A stretch of DNA of 57,068 nt. Source: a virus. Below the pieces are notes generated by a model that ran no database searches, was not told the DNA's origin, and worked only from the letters and a program-made list of their open reading frames with translations. The stretch covers positions 1-57,068 of the IMG/VR virus record IMGVR_UViG_3300046536_000466; one strand, written 5' to 3'. Positions 6,962-14,068 of the stretch are shown piece by piece (positions within the stretch are counted from its first letter, which is position 1; every line of letters begins with the position of its first letter). Both the position numbers and the translations under genes were made by a program.

Positions 6962-7689
6962 TGGGCCTCGGTCTCGCGGAGTTGGCTCTGGAATGCCTCC
7001 ATCTGGGCGCGTTCCTCGGGCGTGAGCTGGCCGAGGTAGGCGGCGGCGGCTTCTTTGCGGGCGGTGATCTGGTCGGTGTCTTCGCGGGGCAGGTCGTGGG
7101 CGTCGCGTGCTGCGCGGCGGCGTGCGGCGTGGGCGACGGTGCGGGGGCTGCCGTTGCTGCGGCAGTGGCGTCCGAGGGGCGCCTGGCAGGCAGGGCAGGC
7201 GACGGTGAGCGGGCCGACGCGTACCGGCCGGCGGGTGCCGGTGGTGTCGTCGCCGGGTACGTCGTGTCCGACGGCGGTGAGTTCACGCATCAGCCGCGGG
7301 TCCGGGGTGCCGGGGCCGAGGGCGCGGAGCCCGGTGTCCGGTCCGATACGGCCGTCGGCGAGGGCAGCGGTGCGGGCGCGGAGCCGGTTGAGGTACTGCT
7401 GCGGGGTTTCGTCGGGGTCGCCGTCGTAGCGGAGGTTGGCGACGCGTTCGCGGCGGGCCCGCTTCGCGATGTCGATCAGGTCAACGGCCGTGACCCGGAA
7501 GCGGTCCTGCGGCTGGCGGGCTGCCATCTCCTGGTAGAAGGCGGTCAGCGCGGTCTCGGCGTCGGTGCGGGTGAGTCCGGCGGCGGAGAGGTCGGCTTGC
7601 CAGGCGAGGATGTCGGCGCGTCCGACGGTGCGTTGGTCGCGGGCGGCGGCGAGGCCGAGGAGTGTTGAGGCGTCTTCGAAGGTGATCAC
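6958..7689 (-). CDS. Early protein with C-terminal zinc ribbon, adjacent to the replication initiator
   Basis: 243 codons, GTG at 7689 in a GTGA overlap. The N-terminal half is helical (VITFEDASTLLGLAAARDQR, LSAAGLTRTDAETALTAFYQ), as in proteins that accompany phage replication initiators. At about residue 165 there is CPACQAPLGRHCRSNGSPRT, a CxxC...C ribbon related to the next gene. Position directly after the initiator suggests a helicase-loader-like or accessory role, but no ATPase motif is visible. Function inferred only from context. Confidence 0.68.
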   Translation of the reverse strand: MITFEDASTLLGLAAARDQRTVGRADILAWQADLSAAGLTRTDAETALTAFYQEMAARQPQDRFRVTAVDLIDIAKRARRERVANLRYDGDPDETPQQYLNRLRARTAALADGRIGPDTGLRALGPGTPDPRLMRELTAVGHDVPGDDTTGTRRPVRVGPLTVACPACQAPLGRHCRSNGSPRTVAHAARRRAARDAHDLPREDTDQITARKEAAAAYLGQLTPEERAQMEAFQSQLRETEAQ

Positions 7690-8549
7690 TGGGCCTCCCG
7701 GTGTGCGGCGGCTTGAGCTGCGTCGTGTTCGGCTTGCATCTGGCGGCCGAGGTCGAGGGCGGCCTGGACGCGGGCGTCGGTGGTGGAGGGGCGGGGTTGG
7801 GCGAAGGGCACGACGTTGGTGCTGGGGCGGTTGGCGCGCTCGGACGCGAACTTCGCGGAGCGGCGGATCCACTTCTGCCATTCGGTCGGCCAGTTGGGGC
7901 GGCGGACGTTTTGGGCGCGGAAGTGGTCGACGAACTGGGCGGTCTCGTAGTCGAGGTCGAGGCCGGGGCCGAAGGTGCGCAGCGCCCATCCGCGCATCGG
8001 GTCGGTGAGCTCGAAGCCGGCTGTCTCGATCGGGGTGAGGCCGTCAGGCTCCGGCGCGCGGCGACCGCGCGGGGCCACGTTCGGACGGTCCTCAGCCCCC
8101 TCCTTTTGTGTTCCTTCTGGTGTCTCTGTGTTAACTGCGTTATGGGGTACGGATTGTGGACCCCTACCGGTACGGATTCCGGACCCCCCCGGTACGGATT
8201 CCGCACCCCCCGGGGTCTTCTTTTCTGACCGGTACGGATTCCGTACCGGTACGGAATCCGTACCCCCCTTGCGGGTGTGGCCCTTGGCGCAGGGAAGCCT
8301 GTAGCGGGTCTCTCCGTGCGGTCCCGTGACGCCCAAGACGATCTCCAGTTCACCGAGATCGAGGAGGGTGTCGACGGCCTTGATGACGGCGGTGCGGGAC
8401 GCGTTGGACCGTCGCATCAGGAAGGTGCTTCCGGCGTACGCGGAGACGTCGGGTCCGCTCGCCTTGTCAGCGATGGCGAGGAGCACGAGGCGTGCCGTGT
8501 TCTTGGAAGCGGAGTGCTCCCATACCCAGTCCTGCGCGTCGAGGCTCAA
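7686..8549 (-). CDS. Probable replication initiator with internal iterons
   Basis: 287 codons from a TTG at 8549, preceded by GAGAAGGACCG. Residues 1-85 look like a winged helix (NTARLVLLAIADKASGPDVS, SRTAVIKAVDTLLDLGELEI), as in phage replisome organisers. The C-terminal part (WPTEWQKWIRRSAKF) has the Trp-rich helix found in DnaT/replisome organiser-like proteins. The linker between them, about residues 95-135, is Pro/Gly-rich and its DNA carries the repeated GGTACGGATTCCG iterons. This is the same arrangement as lambda O, where the origin lies in the initiator gene. Initiator function is inferred; no search was made. Confidence 0.75.
   Translation of the reverse strand: MSLDAQDWVWEHSASKNTARLVLLAIADKASGPDVSAYAGSTFLMRRSNASRTAVIKAVDTLLDLGELEIVLGVTGPHGETRYRLPCAKGHTRKGGTDSVPVRNPYRSEKKTPGGAESVPGGSGIRTGRGPQSVPHNAVNTETPEGTQKEGAEDRPNVAPRGRRAPEPDGLTPIETAGFELTDPMRGWALRTFGPGLDLDYETAQFVDHFRAQNVRRPNWPTEWQKWIRRSAKFASERANRPSTNVVPFAQPRPSTTDARVQAALDLGRQMQAEHDAAQAAAHREAQ
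8101..8270. repeat. Iteron cluster, candidate replication origin
   Basis: Copies of GGTACGGATTCCG (allowing small changes) begin at 8146, 8169, 8191, 8231 and 8248. The first three are spaced 23 and 22 bases apart, about two helical turns. The 8231-8247 copy and the 8248-8264 copy are each near-palindromic and abut. Bases 8101-8145 just beside them are clearly richer in A/T than the surroundings and could be the unwinding element. Lies wholly inside the initiator gene at 7686. Confidence 0.72.
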
Positions 8550-8587
8550 CGGTCCTTCTCTCGGTCGTGCTGATCTGCGGAGAGGAG

Positions 8588-8613
8588 CGGGGCCGCCCGA
8601 GAGCGGCCCCGCG
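8588..8613. terminator. Hairpin between ParB-like and initiator genes
   Basis: GCGGGGCCGC pairs with GCGGCCCCGC around 6 bases. It lies between the stop at 8621 and the TTG at 8549, and could reduce read-through from the ParB-like genes into the initiator. Confidence 0.65.
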
Positions 8614-8620
8614 GGTGGGG

Positions 8621-9517
8621 CTACTTGGGCTCGTGGTAGATGACTTCGCTGGTGGTGGGCGACTTGAGGCGGATCGCGGTCAGCGGCTCACCCTTGCGGA
8701 CCTTGTTCCACGCGAGGAAGATCATGCTGAGCTTGACGCCGTCGGGGACTTCCACCTTGTTCTTCTTGTCGATCTCAGCCTTCTTGCGAAGGGCGTAGAC
8801 GGGACTGCTGGCGGTGAGCATCAGACCGCTGCCGAGGCGGTCGAAGAACTCGCCACAGGTCGCCGAGTCGATCTTGTATGTGAGGTAGTGGGCCGTCCCG
8901 ATGACGGACGCGGGCAGGAACCCGAACCCGCCGTACGTGCGCGTTCCGATGTCGGCGGACCGCTGGAACGCGAGAGCGTCAGCCTGGAAGGCATCCTCGA
9001 TCTCGGCGTTGGAGATCGTCAGGTTGGAGGACAGCTTCTTGTCCCCCATGTTCCACATGAGGACCTTACGGATGACAGCTGCGACGTTCTTGCCATTGCC
9101 GACGCCGGCGAACTTGAGGGCGTCTCCGGCGGTGCGACGCGCGCCGGTGTCCATCGTGGACCGTGTCTTCTTGTCGAGTCCGGAGCGAATCCACAGCGGG
9201 ATCGGGAGATCGGTCTTGACGACGGCAAGGAGCCGGTGCTGGCCGTCAAGGAGGGCTGGCTCGTCGGAGAAACGGATGGTGTCGCCGTTGTCCTTCCAAC
9301 GCCCCTGGGTCATGTCGCGGGCGATCTTGTCGACGTTGGTCTGACGGATGGTGCGGTTCTCGACGTTCAGGTTCAGCAGCTCGGCCGCGAGTTCGGGCGT
9401 GACCATGACGAGTTGGGGACCGGCGTGCACGCTGAGCTTCAGCCACTGAACGGCCAGTTCCACGGGGACTGCCATCGGCTTGGGCGCGGTGTTGTTCTCG
9501 CTGAAGAGGTCGTACAT
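8621..9517 (-). CDS. ParB/Srx-like DGQHR-domain protein
   Basis: 298 codons, ATG at 9517. Residues 60-110 contain NRTIRQTNVDKIARDMTQGRW followed by LLDGQHRLLAV, the ParB/Srx-type DGQHR signature that contacts nucleotide in this fold. No ParB-type HTH follows; the rest is helical. The next gene upstream, at 9530, supplies an HTH with a ParB/KorB look. Known family members in actinophages have no clear function. Possible roles are DNA binding or partition; not decided by the sequence. Confidence 0.72.
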   Translation of the reverse strand: MYDLFSENNTAPKPMAVPVELAVQWLKLSVHAGPQLVMVTPELAAELLNLNVENRTIRQTNVDKIARDMTQGRWKDNGDTIRFSDEPALLDGQHRLLAVVKTDLPIPLWIRSGLDKKTRSTMDTGARRTAGDALKFAGVGNGKNVAAVIRKVLMWNMGDKKLSSNLTISNAEIEDAFQADALAFQRSADIGTRTYGGFGFLPASVIGTAHYLTYKIDSATCGEFFDRLGSGLMLTASSPVYALRKKAEIDKKNKVEVPDGVKLSMIFLAWNKVRKGEPLTAIRLKSPTTSEVIYHEPK

Positions 9518-9529
9518 TTGATGTGTCTC

Positions 9530-10303
9530 CTAGCTGAGGTTGTTGGCGATGTCGACCAGGACATTGCTGATGGTGTTGAGTCGCTCCGCCCACCATTGGC
9601 GGAGCGATTCGTCTTCCTTGGACGGCAGGTCGGCTGCGTTGATGAGTGCGGCGACCTGCTCCAGGGAGATCATGAGTTCCGTCATCCGGCCGTGGACCAT
9701 GTGACGGTGGCGTGGGAACCGGTCGTCGGCGGTGATGGCCGCGAGGCGGTTGCTGGCTTTGGTGAGGTCGTACTGGGCGGACGCGAACGTCTTGTCGAGC
9801 GGTGGCCGCTTCGGTTTCGGTGGCTCGGAGCGCGCGGGTTCATCGACGAGTTCGGCGTCGACGACCTCGTCCGCGCCCGGCCCAACCCAGATGTTCGGCT
9901 CGGGAGCGGGGCGGGAGGCAGGGCGCTCGCGACCGTCGAGGGAGAGCACGGTTCGCGACTCGTCGACTGGAACATCTGTTACAGACGGCTCGTCGAGGTC
10001 GCGTTGCACCGTCATGTGGGATGAGCCGACGGCCGACCCGATGGCGCGGGTCGACATCCCTGCGGCGGACATCCCGGCGACGATCTCGCGGCGCTGTTCG
10101 CGCGGGAGTTGGATGCGGTGCTCGCCGTACTCGCCGTCGAGGTACGTGTCCCAGGTCTCGTAGCCGAGTGCCTCCCAGTCGCGGGCGGCGTAGGCGGCGA
10201 TGACGTCCGTCTGCCATTCGGCGAGGACTCGCATGCCGGAGCGGATGCGGTCGGCGCGGCCGTGAGCCTCCTCGGGGGCGGATACCTGCACGATCTCTGT
10301 CAC
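9530..10303 (-). CDS. ParB/KorB-type HTH DNA-binding protein
   Basis: 257 codons, GTG at 10303, preceded by AAGGA at a good distance. The N-terminal part has WEALGYETWDTYLDGEYGE, typical of actinophage ParB-like proteins. It is followed by LPREQRREIVAGMSAAGMST and AIGSAVGSSHMTVQRDL, a KorB-like HTH at about residues 75-105. The second half is charged and disordered, then helical. It is the first gene of the leftward replication operon and diverges from the small regulator at 10498. Might be a partition or replication factor. Confidence 0.76.
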   Translation of the reverse strand: MTEIVQVSAPEEAHGRADRIRSGMRVLAEWQTDVIAAYAARDWEALGYETWDTYLDGEYGEHRIQLPREQRREIVAGMSAAGMSTRAIGSAVGSSHMTVQRDLDEPSVTDVPVDESRTVLSLDGRERPASRPAPEPNIWVGPGADEVVDAELVDEPARSEPPKPKRPPLDKTFASAQYDLTKASNRLAAITADDRFPRHRHMVHGRMTELMISLEQVAALINAADLPSKEDESLRQWWAERLNTISNVLVDIANNLS

Positions 10304-10401
10304 TGGCTGTCCTTGCTGGTCAGGTGGGGTGAGTGGCTTGTGACTGAGCGCAGCGAGGGAGCGCGTTTGATCCCGTCCGTCACGACGGCCTCGCACACAT
10401 C

Positions 10402-10478
10402 CATGATGCCACATAGATGTGGCCACATGTGAGTATCTTTCCCGGTCGGGTAAGGGCGGGCTTCCATGTGGCCACCTG
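10402..10478. promoter_or_regulatory. Paired GTGGCCAC operators in divergent promoter region
   Basis: ATGTGGCCACAT (perfect palindrome, 10417-10428) and CATGTGGCCACCTG (10465-10478) lie 49 bases apart; a half-copy GATGCCACAT precedes the first. They sit between the leftward ParB/initiator operon and the plus-strand regulator at 10498, so a single repressor could control both. Confidence 0.68.
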
Positions 10479-10497
10479 AATGTGCGAACATGTCGGC

Positions 10498-10725
10498 ATG
10501 CCCGCCACCGAGGAGACCGTCGCCGTGCTGCGGAAGGCCGTGCGCGCCAAGAAGACGGCTGAGGACCGCGCCACGGCGGCGCGCAACGCCCTTGCCATCG
10601 CCATGACCGACGCCATCCACGCCGGCGTGAAGCAAGGCGAGGTCGTCGCCATCACTGGGCTGACGCGCGAGCACGTTCGCCGACTGGTTCGCGAGGTCGA
10701 GGAGCAACGCGCCTCCGAGTCCTGA
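10498..10725 (+). CDS. Small coiled-coil/HTH regulator
   Basis: 75 codons with ATG at 10498; an in-frame ATG at 10480 is possible. Little ribosome site is visible, so the message may be almost leaderless. The first half is helical and charged (AVLRKAVRAKKTAEDRATAARN); the second half has GEVVAITGLTREHVRRLVREV, a short HTH. It lies just after two palindromic operators, so autoregulation and control of the divergent replication operon are likely. Similar in plan to genes at 531 and 51778. Confidence 0.76.
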   Translation: MPATEETVAVLRKAVRAKKTAEDRATAARNALAIAMTDAIHAGVKQGEVVAITGLTREHVRRLVREVEEQRASES

Positions 10726-10747
10726 CACCGTCTCCTCCTCTCCTCCG

Positions 10748-10768
10748 GGCCCCGCCGTGTGCGGGGCC
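10748..10768. terminator. Terminator after the small regulator
   Basis: GGCCCCGC-CGTGT-GCGGGGCC, perfect 8-base arms followed by TTCGTGC. It separates convergent genes ending at 10725 and 10781. Confidence 0.75.
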
Positions 10769-10780
10769 TTCGTGCTGTGG

Positions 10781-11029
10781 TCAGGCGCGCTTCCAAGCGA
10801 CGGAGCCCTGTTCGACGTAGCCGGAAGCCCGGCTCTCTCCGGTCGGCTCGAACGTCTCCTCGTCGACCACGGCCATGTAGTTGGTCCAGAACGAGACCCG
10901 TGCGCGGGCGGCGCCGATGGAGCCGTAGGGGCCCTCGTAGTCGGTGACCGTGGTGCCGTCGTGGTGCTGCTTGGTGATGACGGCGCGGAAGACGGTGGCG
11001 TCGGCGGCCATGCCGATGGAGCGGGCCAT
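10781..11029 (-). CDS. Small hypothetical protein
   Basis: 82 codons, ATG at 11029; the T of the ATG is shared with the upstream TGA. Beta-rich (ATVFRAVITKQHHDGTTVTD, ARVSFWTNYMAVVDE), ending with a charged tail. No recognised family. Last gene of its operon before a terminator. Confidence 0.64.
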   Translation of the reverse strand: MARSIGMAADATVFRAVITKQHHDGTTVTDYEGPYGSIGAARARVSFWTNYMAVVDEETFEPTGESRASGYVEQGSVAWKRA

Positions 11030-11349
11030 CAGGCGACCCTCCCGGCCTGTGCCGCACGGGTGCCGCGCCATACCGCGACCGCGGACCGTTCACCGGTCGG
11101 CCGGCTGGAGCGGTCGAACGTCACGTGCTCGATCAGCCGATCGCGGACGAGGGAGAGCACGAGGTTTCCCCAGTCGGCGCGCGGGTTCGGGGGTTCGGGG
11201 AGTTCGTTGTCCTTGGCGATCTCGTAGCTGGTGAACAGTCGGCCGGTCCGGGCCGCGGCCACGAACGCGGGCCGGACTTCGTCCACCCAGGTCGGGTAGT
11301 CGGACGCGGGTGCGGGGAGGGTGCCGTCGAGGGTGGGCTGTACGGGCAT
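11029..11349 (-). CDS. Small hypothetical protein with winged-helix look
   Basis: 106 codons, ATG at 11349. Contains GRLFTSYEIAKDNELPEPPN and RADWGNLVLSLVRDRLIEHV. The latter resembles a small winged-helix or DNA-end accessory domain found in Streptomyces phages, but I cannot name it. The leader upstream consists of two long C runs on this strand, which may affect translation and could also be a sequencing problem. Confidence 0.66.
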   Translation of the reverse strand: MPVQPTLDGTLPAPASDYPTWVDEVRPAFVAAARTGRLFTSYEIAKDNELPEPPNPRADWGNLVLSLVRDRLIEHVTFDRSSRPTGERSAVAVWRGTRAAQAGRVA

Positions 11350-11369
11350 GGGGTCCGCGGGGCGTGGTT

Positions 11370-11399
11370 GGGGGGGGGGGGCGCGGGTGGGGGGGGTGG
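11370..11399. repeat. G-runs (12 and 8 G) upstream of a small gene
   Basis: On the plus strand 11370-11381 is an uninterrupted run of 12 G, and 11389-11396 a run of 8 G. Such tracts are prone to length error in sequencing and replication, and can form G-quadruplex structures. They lie 20-50 bases upstream of the ATG at 11349. Confidence 0.8.
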
Positions 11400-11468
11400 G
11401 TGCCTCCCGCGCCCGGGTGGCGGCCGCGGAGTGGGGGCTCCGGGGGATCGGCCGCCGGTCAGGTGGTC

Positions 11469-11780
11469 TCAGGACATGTCGGGGACGACGAACCAGCCCG
11501 GCTCGGACTCGGCCTCCACGCCGACCCGGACAGCAGCGGTACGCAGCGCCTGGTCCCACTCGGCGCGCTGCTCCTCGGTCACCGTCTGCGGCGTCACCTG
11601 GACGAACTCGCCGAGGTCGGCTTCCTTGCAGGTGGTGGTCAGGAAGGTCATGTCGCGGTCGTAGCTACCTGCCAGCAGGTAGCCGACGCCGTCGGGGAAG
11701 TCGGCCTCTTCGAGCTGGTCGGGCTCGACGTCGGGGATGCGGATGCCGTAGGCGAAGTAGGCGGAGTGGTACATGCCCAT
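11469..11780 (-). CDS. Hypothetical protein
   Basis: 103 codons, ATG at 11780 (a second ATG lies two codons later). MGMYHSAYFAYGIRI is followed by an acidic, partly helical body (VTEEQRAEWDQALRTAAVRV). No cysteine clusters apart from one Cys. I know similar small proteins in Streptomyces phages but no function. Confidence 0.7.
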   Translation of the reverse strand: MGMYHSAYFAYGIRIPDVEPDQLEEADFPDGVGYLLAGSYDRDMTFLTTTCKEADLGEFVQVTPQTVTEEQRAEWDQALRTAAVRVGVEAESEPGWFVVPDMS

Positions 11781-11803
11781 GTCGTTGTCCTTGGGGTGAG
11801 TGG

Positions 11804-11977
11804 TCAGAAGAGGTCATCGAGCGCGTCGGCCAGGGCCTCAACACCGAGTTGGCCGAACCAGACGACGGCCGCGGCCACGGCGCCCGCGATCAGCCACCAC
11901 GGCTCCGACGCGGTGAAGACTGCGGCCACGGCCCCGGCGATGAGACCGGCGCCGATACCGGCGAGACAGCGGCCCAT
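11804..11977 (-). CDS. Very small two-pass membrane protein
   Basis: 57 codons, ATG at 11977 overlapping the upstream stop by one base; stop TGA at 11804. Sequence MGRCLAGIGAGLIAGAVAAV, then a turn (TASEPWW) and a second hydrophobic run, then an acidic end (DALDDLF). Too short for most ORF finders. Two transmembrane helices are likely. Function unknown. Confidence 0.62.
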   Translation of the reverse strand: MGRCLAGIGAGLIAGAVAAVFTASEPWWLIAGAVAAAVVWFGQLGVEALADALDDLF

Positions 11978-12183
11978 CAGACGGTCTCCGTCCGGGTTCG
12001 TCCGCTGCGGGGCCGGAGCGTGACCCCGGCCTCCAGCAGCAGGGCGTGCGTGCTGCCGTAGGAGCGGCCGATCTGTGTAGCGACGGACCGGATGGTGCAG
12101 CCGGCCACGTACAACCCGGCCGCATGGGCGCTGAGTTCGGCGCGTTCGGCGTCGCCGAGCGGTTTGGAGTACTTCCTGGTCAT
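11977..12183 (-). CDS. Small helix-turn-helix protein
   Basis: 68 codons, ATG at 12183. Residues 15-55 form a resolvase/NsrR-like HTH (AAGLYVAGCTIRSVATQIGR, then SYGSTHALLLEAGV), ending TLRPRSG. This single-domain type is very common in Streptomyces. Likely a DNA-binding regulator of the early operon. Confidence 0.76.
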   Translation of the reverse strand: MTRKYSKPLGDAERAELSAHAAGLYVAGCTIRSVATQIGRSYGSTHALLLEAGVTLRPRSGRTRTETV

Positions 12184-12235
12184 GCGGGCTGTCCTTCAGT
12201 CTGGGAGTGGTGGGCCGTGGGGTTCGGCCGCCGAT

Positions 12236-12538
12236 TCAGGTGGTCTTCTGCACTGCGGCCTGCGCCGCCCGATACACCGCCGGATTCGACCGGCGCTTCC
12301 CGGACGCGACCGCCCGGTCATCCGCCACCCGCGACGCCGAGATCGGCGACGGCGGGTGCGAGTTGGGCGTCGGGCTGACTGTCGACGGTGCTTCGGGCTG
12401 CCCCGCCATAGCGGCCGGGGTGTGAGCCGGACAGCGAGGGCCAGGCAGGAACGGACGGACACGGCCGGTGCTCTTGCAGTGGCGTTGCTCGGCGCCGATC
12501 CAGTGCGTGCAATCGCGGCCGAGCCACGGGCCGGTCAC
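12236..12538 (-). CDS. Small Cys-containing protein with disordered tail
   Basis: 100 codons, GTG at 12538 overlapping the WhiB stop (GTGA). The N terminus VTGPWLGRDCTHWIGAEQRH is followed by C and PGPRCPAHTP; this Cys/His arrangement recurs in small Streptomyces mobile-element proteins and may bind metal. The rest is Pro/Ser-rich. Translationally coupled to WhiB. Function unknown. Confidence 0.7.
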   Translation of the reverse strand: MTGPWLGRDCTHWIGAEQRHCKSTGRVRPFLPGPRCPAHTPAAMAGQPEAPSTVSPTPNSHPPSPISASRVADDRAVASGKRRSNPAVYRAAQAAVQKTT

Positions 12539-13107
12539 GCCGCGACCGCCAGGTCTGCCTCTTCCGCCCGTTCCCGCCGGTCCGCGAGATGCGCCGGCCG
12601 AACACACCCGTCGACCTGGCAGGTGCGTTTGACGTCGCCCTCGGGCCAGTGCCCGCGGTCGAGGTAGAACGCGAGCCGGTTCGGGGTGACGCTCTTGTTG
12701 TCGGGCCGGTAGATGACCTTGGGCCCGATCCACCGCAGGTGTTCGCCGTCTGTGTCGGTTCCGGCTACCCATACCTCTTCGAAGGTGCGGCCGGTGGCGG
12801 CGGTGCGTGGGGTGCCGGTGTAGTCGTCGACGCTGATGCGGGTGACCTTGCGGCGGCGGAGGATGGTGCGGCGTTCGGCCTCGGACGTGCCGCCCCAGAT
12901 GCCTGTTTCCTGGCCGGTGTCGAGTGCCCACTGGCCGCAGGCGTCGATGGCGGGGCAGCGTCGGCAGACGCTCTTCGCCTCCTCGATCTGGGCTGCGTAG
13001 GGGCCGGCGCTGCCCGCGGGGAAGAACAGGTCGGGGTCCTCGTCGCGGCAGACGGCTTCATCGCGCCAGTCCTTGGCGCGCGGGGTAGCGCCCTGGTAGT
13101 GGCTCAT
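12535..13107 (-). CDS. whiB: WhiB-family iron-sulfur regulator with C-terminal HNH-like extension
   Basis: 190 codons, ATG at 13107. The WhiB domain has Cys20 (EAVCRDEDPDLFFP), Cys48 and Cys51 and Cys57 (SVCRRCPAIDACGQWAL), and the GIWGG turn, all expected of the [4Fe-4S] family that binds sigma factor. Host WhiB proteins are about 85-130 residues. Here an extra part of about 100 residues ends in CQVDGCVRPAHLADRRER, which resembles the end of HNH endonucleases without the first catalytic His. Could alter host transcription or lysogeny, as phage WhiB proteins are known to do; inferred. Confidence 0.88.
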   Translation of the reverse strand: MSHYQGATPRAKDWRDEAVCRDEDPDLFFPAGSAGPYAAQIEEAKSVCRRCPAIDACGQWALDTGQETGIWGGTSEAERRTILRRRKVTRISVDDYTGTPRTAATGRTFEEVWVAGTDTDGEHLRWIGPKVIYRPDNKSVTPNRLAFYLDRGHWPEGDVKRTCQVDGCVRPAHLADRRERAEEADLAVAA

Positions 13108-13436
13108 GCCGCCGCTCCTTTCGTGCGGGCGCGGTGGACGGTCCGCTTCGAGCAGCGCACCCGCGCCGCGATGACGGAGGCGGGGAGCTGCCAGGCGTCG
13201 AGCCGCTGGATCGCGGCGCGCCGCTCCCTCGGGCTGAGCCGGTTGGGCGGGTCCCCGGCAGCGGCCCGGCGGATCGCGGCCTCGTCGGGCTGGGCCGGCG
13301 TGTAGTTGGCGTCGAACCACGTCCGGCTGCGGATACGGGCGCAGGCCCGGCAGTAACGCCAGCCGTTCGGCCGGTAGGCGAGGTTCTCGGGATAGGCGTG
13401 GCCGTGCTTGCACGTGGGGTCGGTGGGCTGGTTCAT
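13104..13436 (-). CDS. Zinc-ribbon plus HTH protein
   Basis: 110 codons, ATG at 13436. N terminus CKHGHAYPENLAYRPNGWRY-CRAC is the zinc ribbon common to phage HNH-related proteins. The C-terminal part, RRAAIQRLDAWQLPASVIAA then RVRCSKRTVHRARTKG, is a helix-turn-helix. Probably DNA-binding. Overlaps WhiB and the RuvC-like gene by 4 bases each. Confidence 0.72.
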   Translation of the reverse strand: MNQPTDPTCKHGHAYPENLAYRPNGWRYCRACARIRSRTWFDANYTPAQPDEAAIRRAAAGDPPNRLSPRERRAAIQRLDAWQLPASVIAARVRCSKRTVHRARTKGAAA

Positions 13437-14068
13437 GCCGCCACCGCCACGGTGGTCGTCGGCCAGGCCACGCCCTTCAGCGCCCGCGAGTGGGTGGCCG
13501 GCACGTCGGCGAGCGGGTAGCCGAGCCAGTCCATGCCCATCGCCATCAGCACGTAGGCGTCGGCCTCGTCGTACCGGGCAGTCCCGGCGAACTCGACGCC
13601 GTACCGCAGCGAAGCCTCGATGCGGACCAGCCCCTTGACCTGCTTGGCGGTCAGCTTCTGGCCGGTCTCGGCATCTTTGTGGCGGGCCTTGCCCGTGGCG
13701 TAGATGGTGCGCGAGTCGGGAGTGACGACCGCGAACGGGATGCCCCGTCGGTGGAGGTCGCAGCGGATCATCCAGCGGGCGGCGGACATCTCGTCGTGGC
13801 CGACCTGCTTGGCCATCGAGTACGCGGCGCCCTCGATGACGGCGAAGTCGGCGTTGCGGTAGAAGGTGGCCGCGGTCTCGACGATGTGGGTGAGGCGTTC
13901 CTCGGCGGCCAGTCCGGTGGTGCGGAAGTGGTCGGCCCAGCCGGGGCCTGCGACGCCGGAGGTGATGAGCGCGATGTCGAGGCCGACGACGAGGGGCTGA
14001 TTCTTCAGGACGGGCGGGGTCGGGAGGGCCGGTGCGGCGGTGTCGAAGAGGGTGGGTGCGGTGGTCAC
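13433..14068 (-). CDS. RuvC-like Holliday-junction resolvase
   Basis: 211 codons, GTG at 14068 in a GTGA overlap. RNase H-fold acidic residues are visible: Asp31 in VVGLDIA, Glu79 in FAVIEGAAYS, Asp167/Glu168/Asp170 in YDEADAYVLMA. RuvC-type enzymes cut four-way junctions; here it would process replication or recombination intermediates before packaging. It lies with the exonuclease and RecE/RecT-like genes. Length is close to phage RuvC proteins. Confidence 0.83.
   Translation of the reverse strand: MTTAPTLFDTAAPALPTPPVLKNQPLVVGLDIALITSGVAGPGWADHFRTTGLAAEERLTHIVETAATFYRNADFAVIEGAAYSMAKQVGHDEMSAARWMIRCDLHRRGIPFAVVTPDSRTIYATGKARHKDAETGQKLTAKQVKGLVRIEASLRYGVEFAGTARYDEADAYVLMAMGMDWLGYPLADVPATHSRALKGVAWPTTTVAVAA

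Noticed and set aside
8146-8264. CRISPR array
   Set aside because: Repeats of about 13 bp with about 9-bp gaps inside a gene are far too short for a CRISPR array; iterons fit better.
8492-10024. 510-codon plus-strand open frame
   Set aside because: Antisense of the DGQHR and HTH genes, both of which show clear motifs; no independent support.
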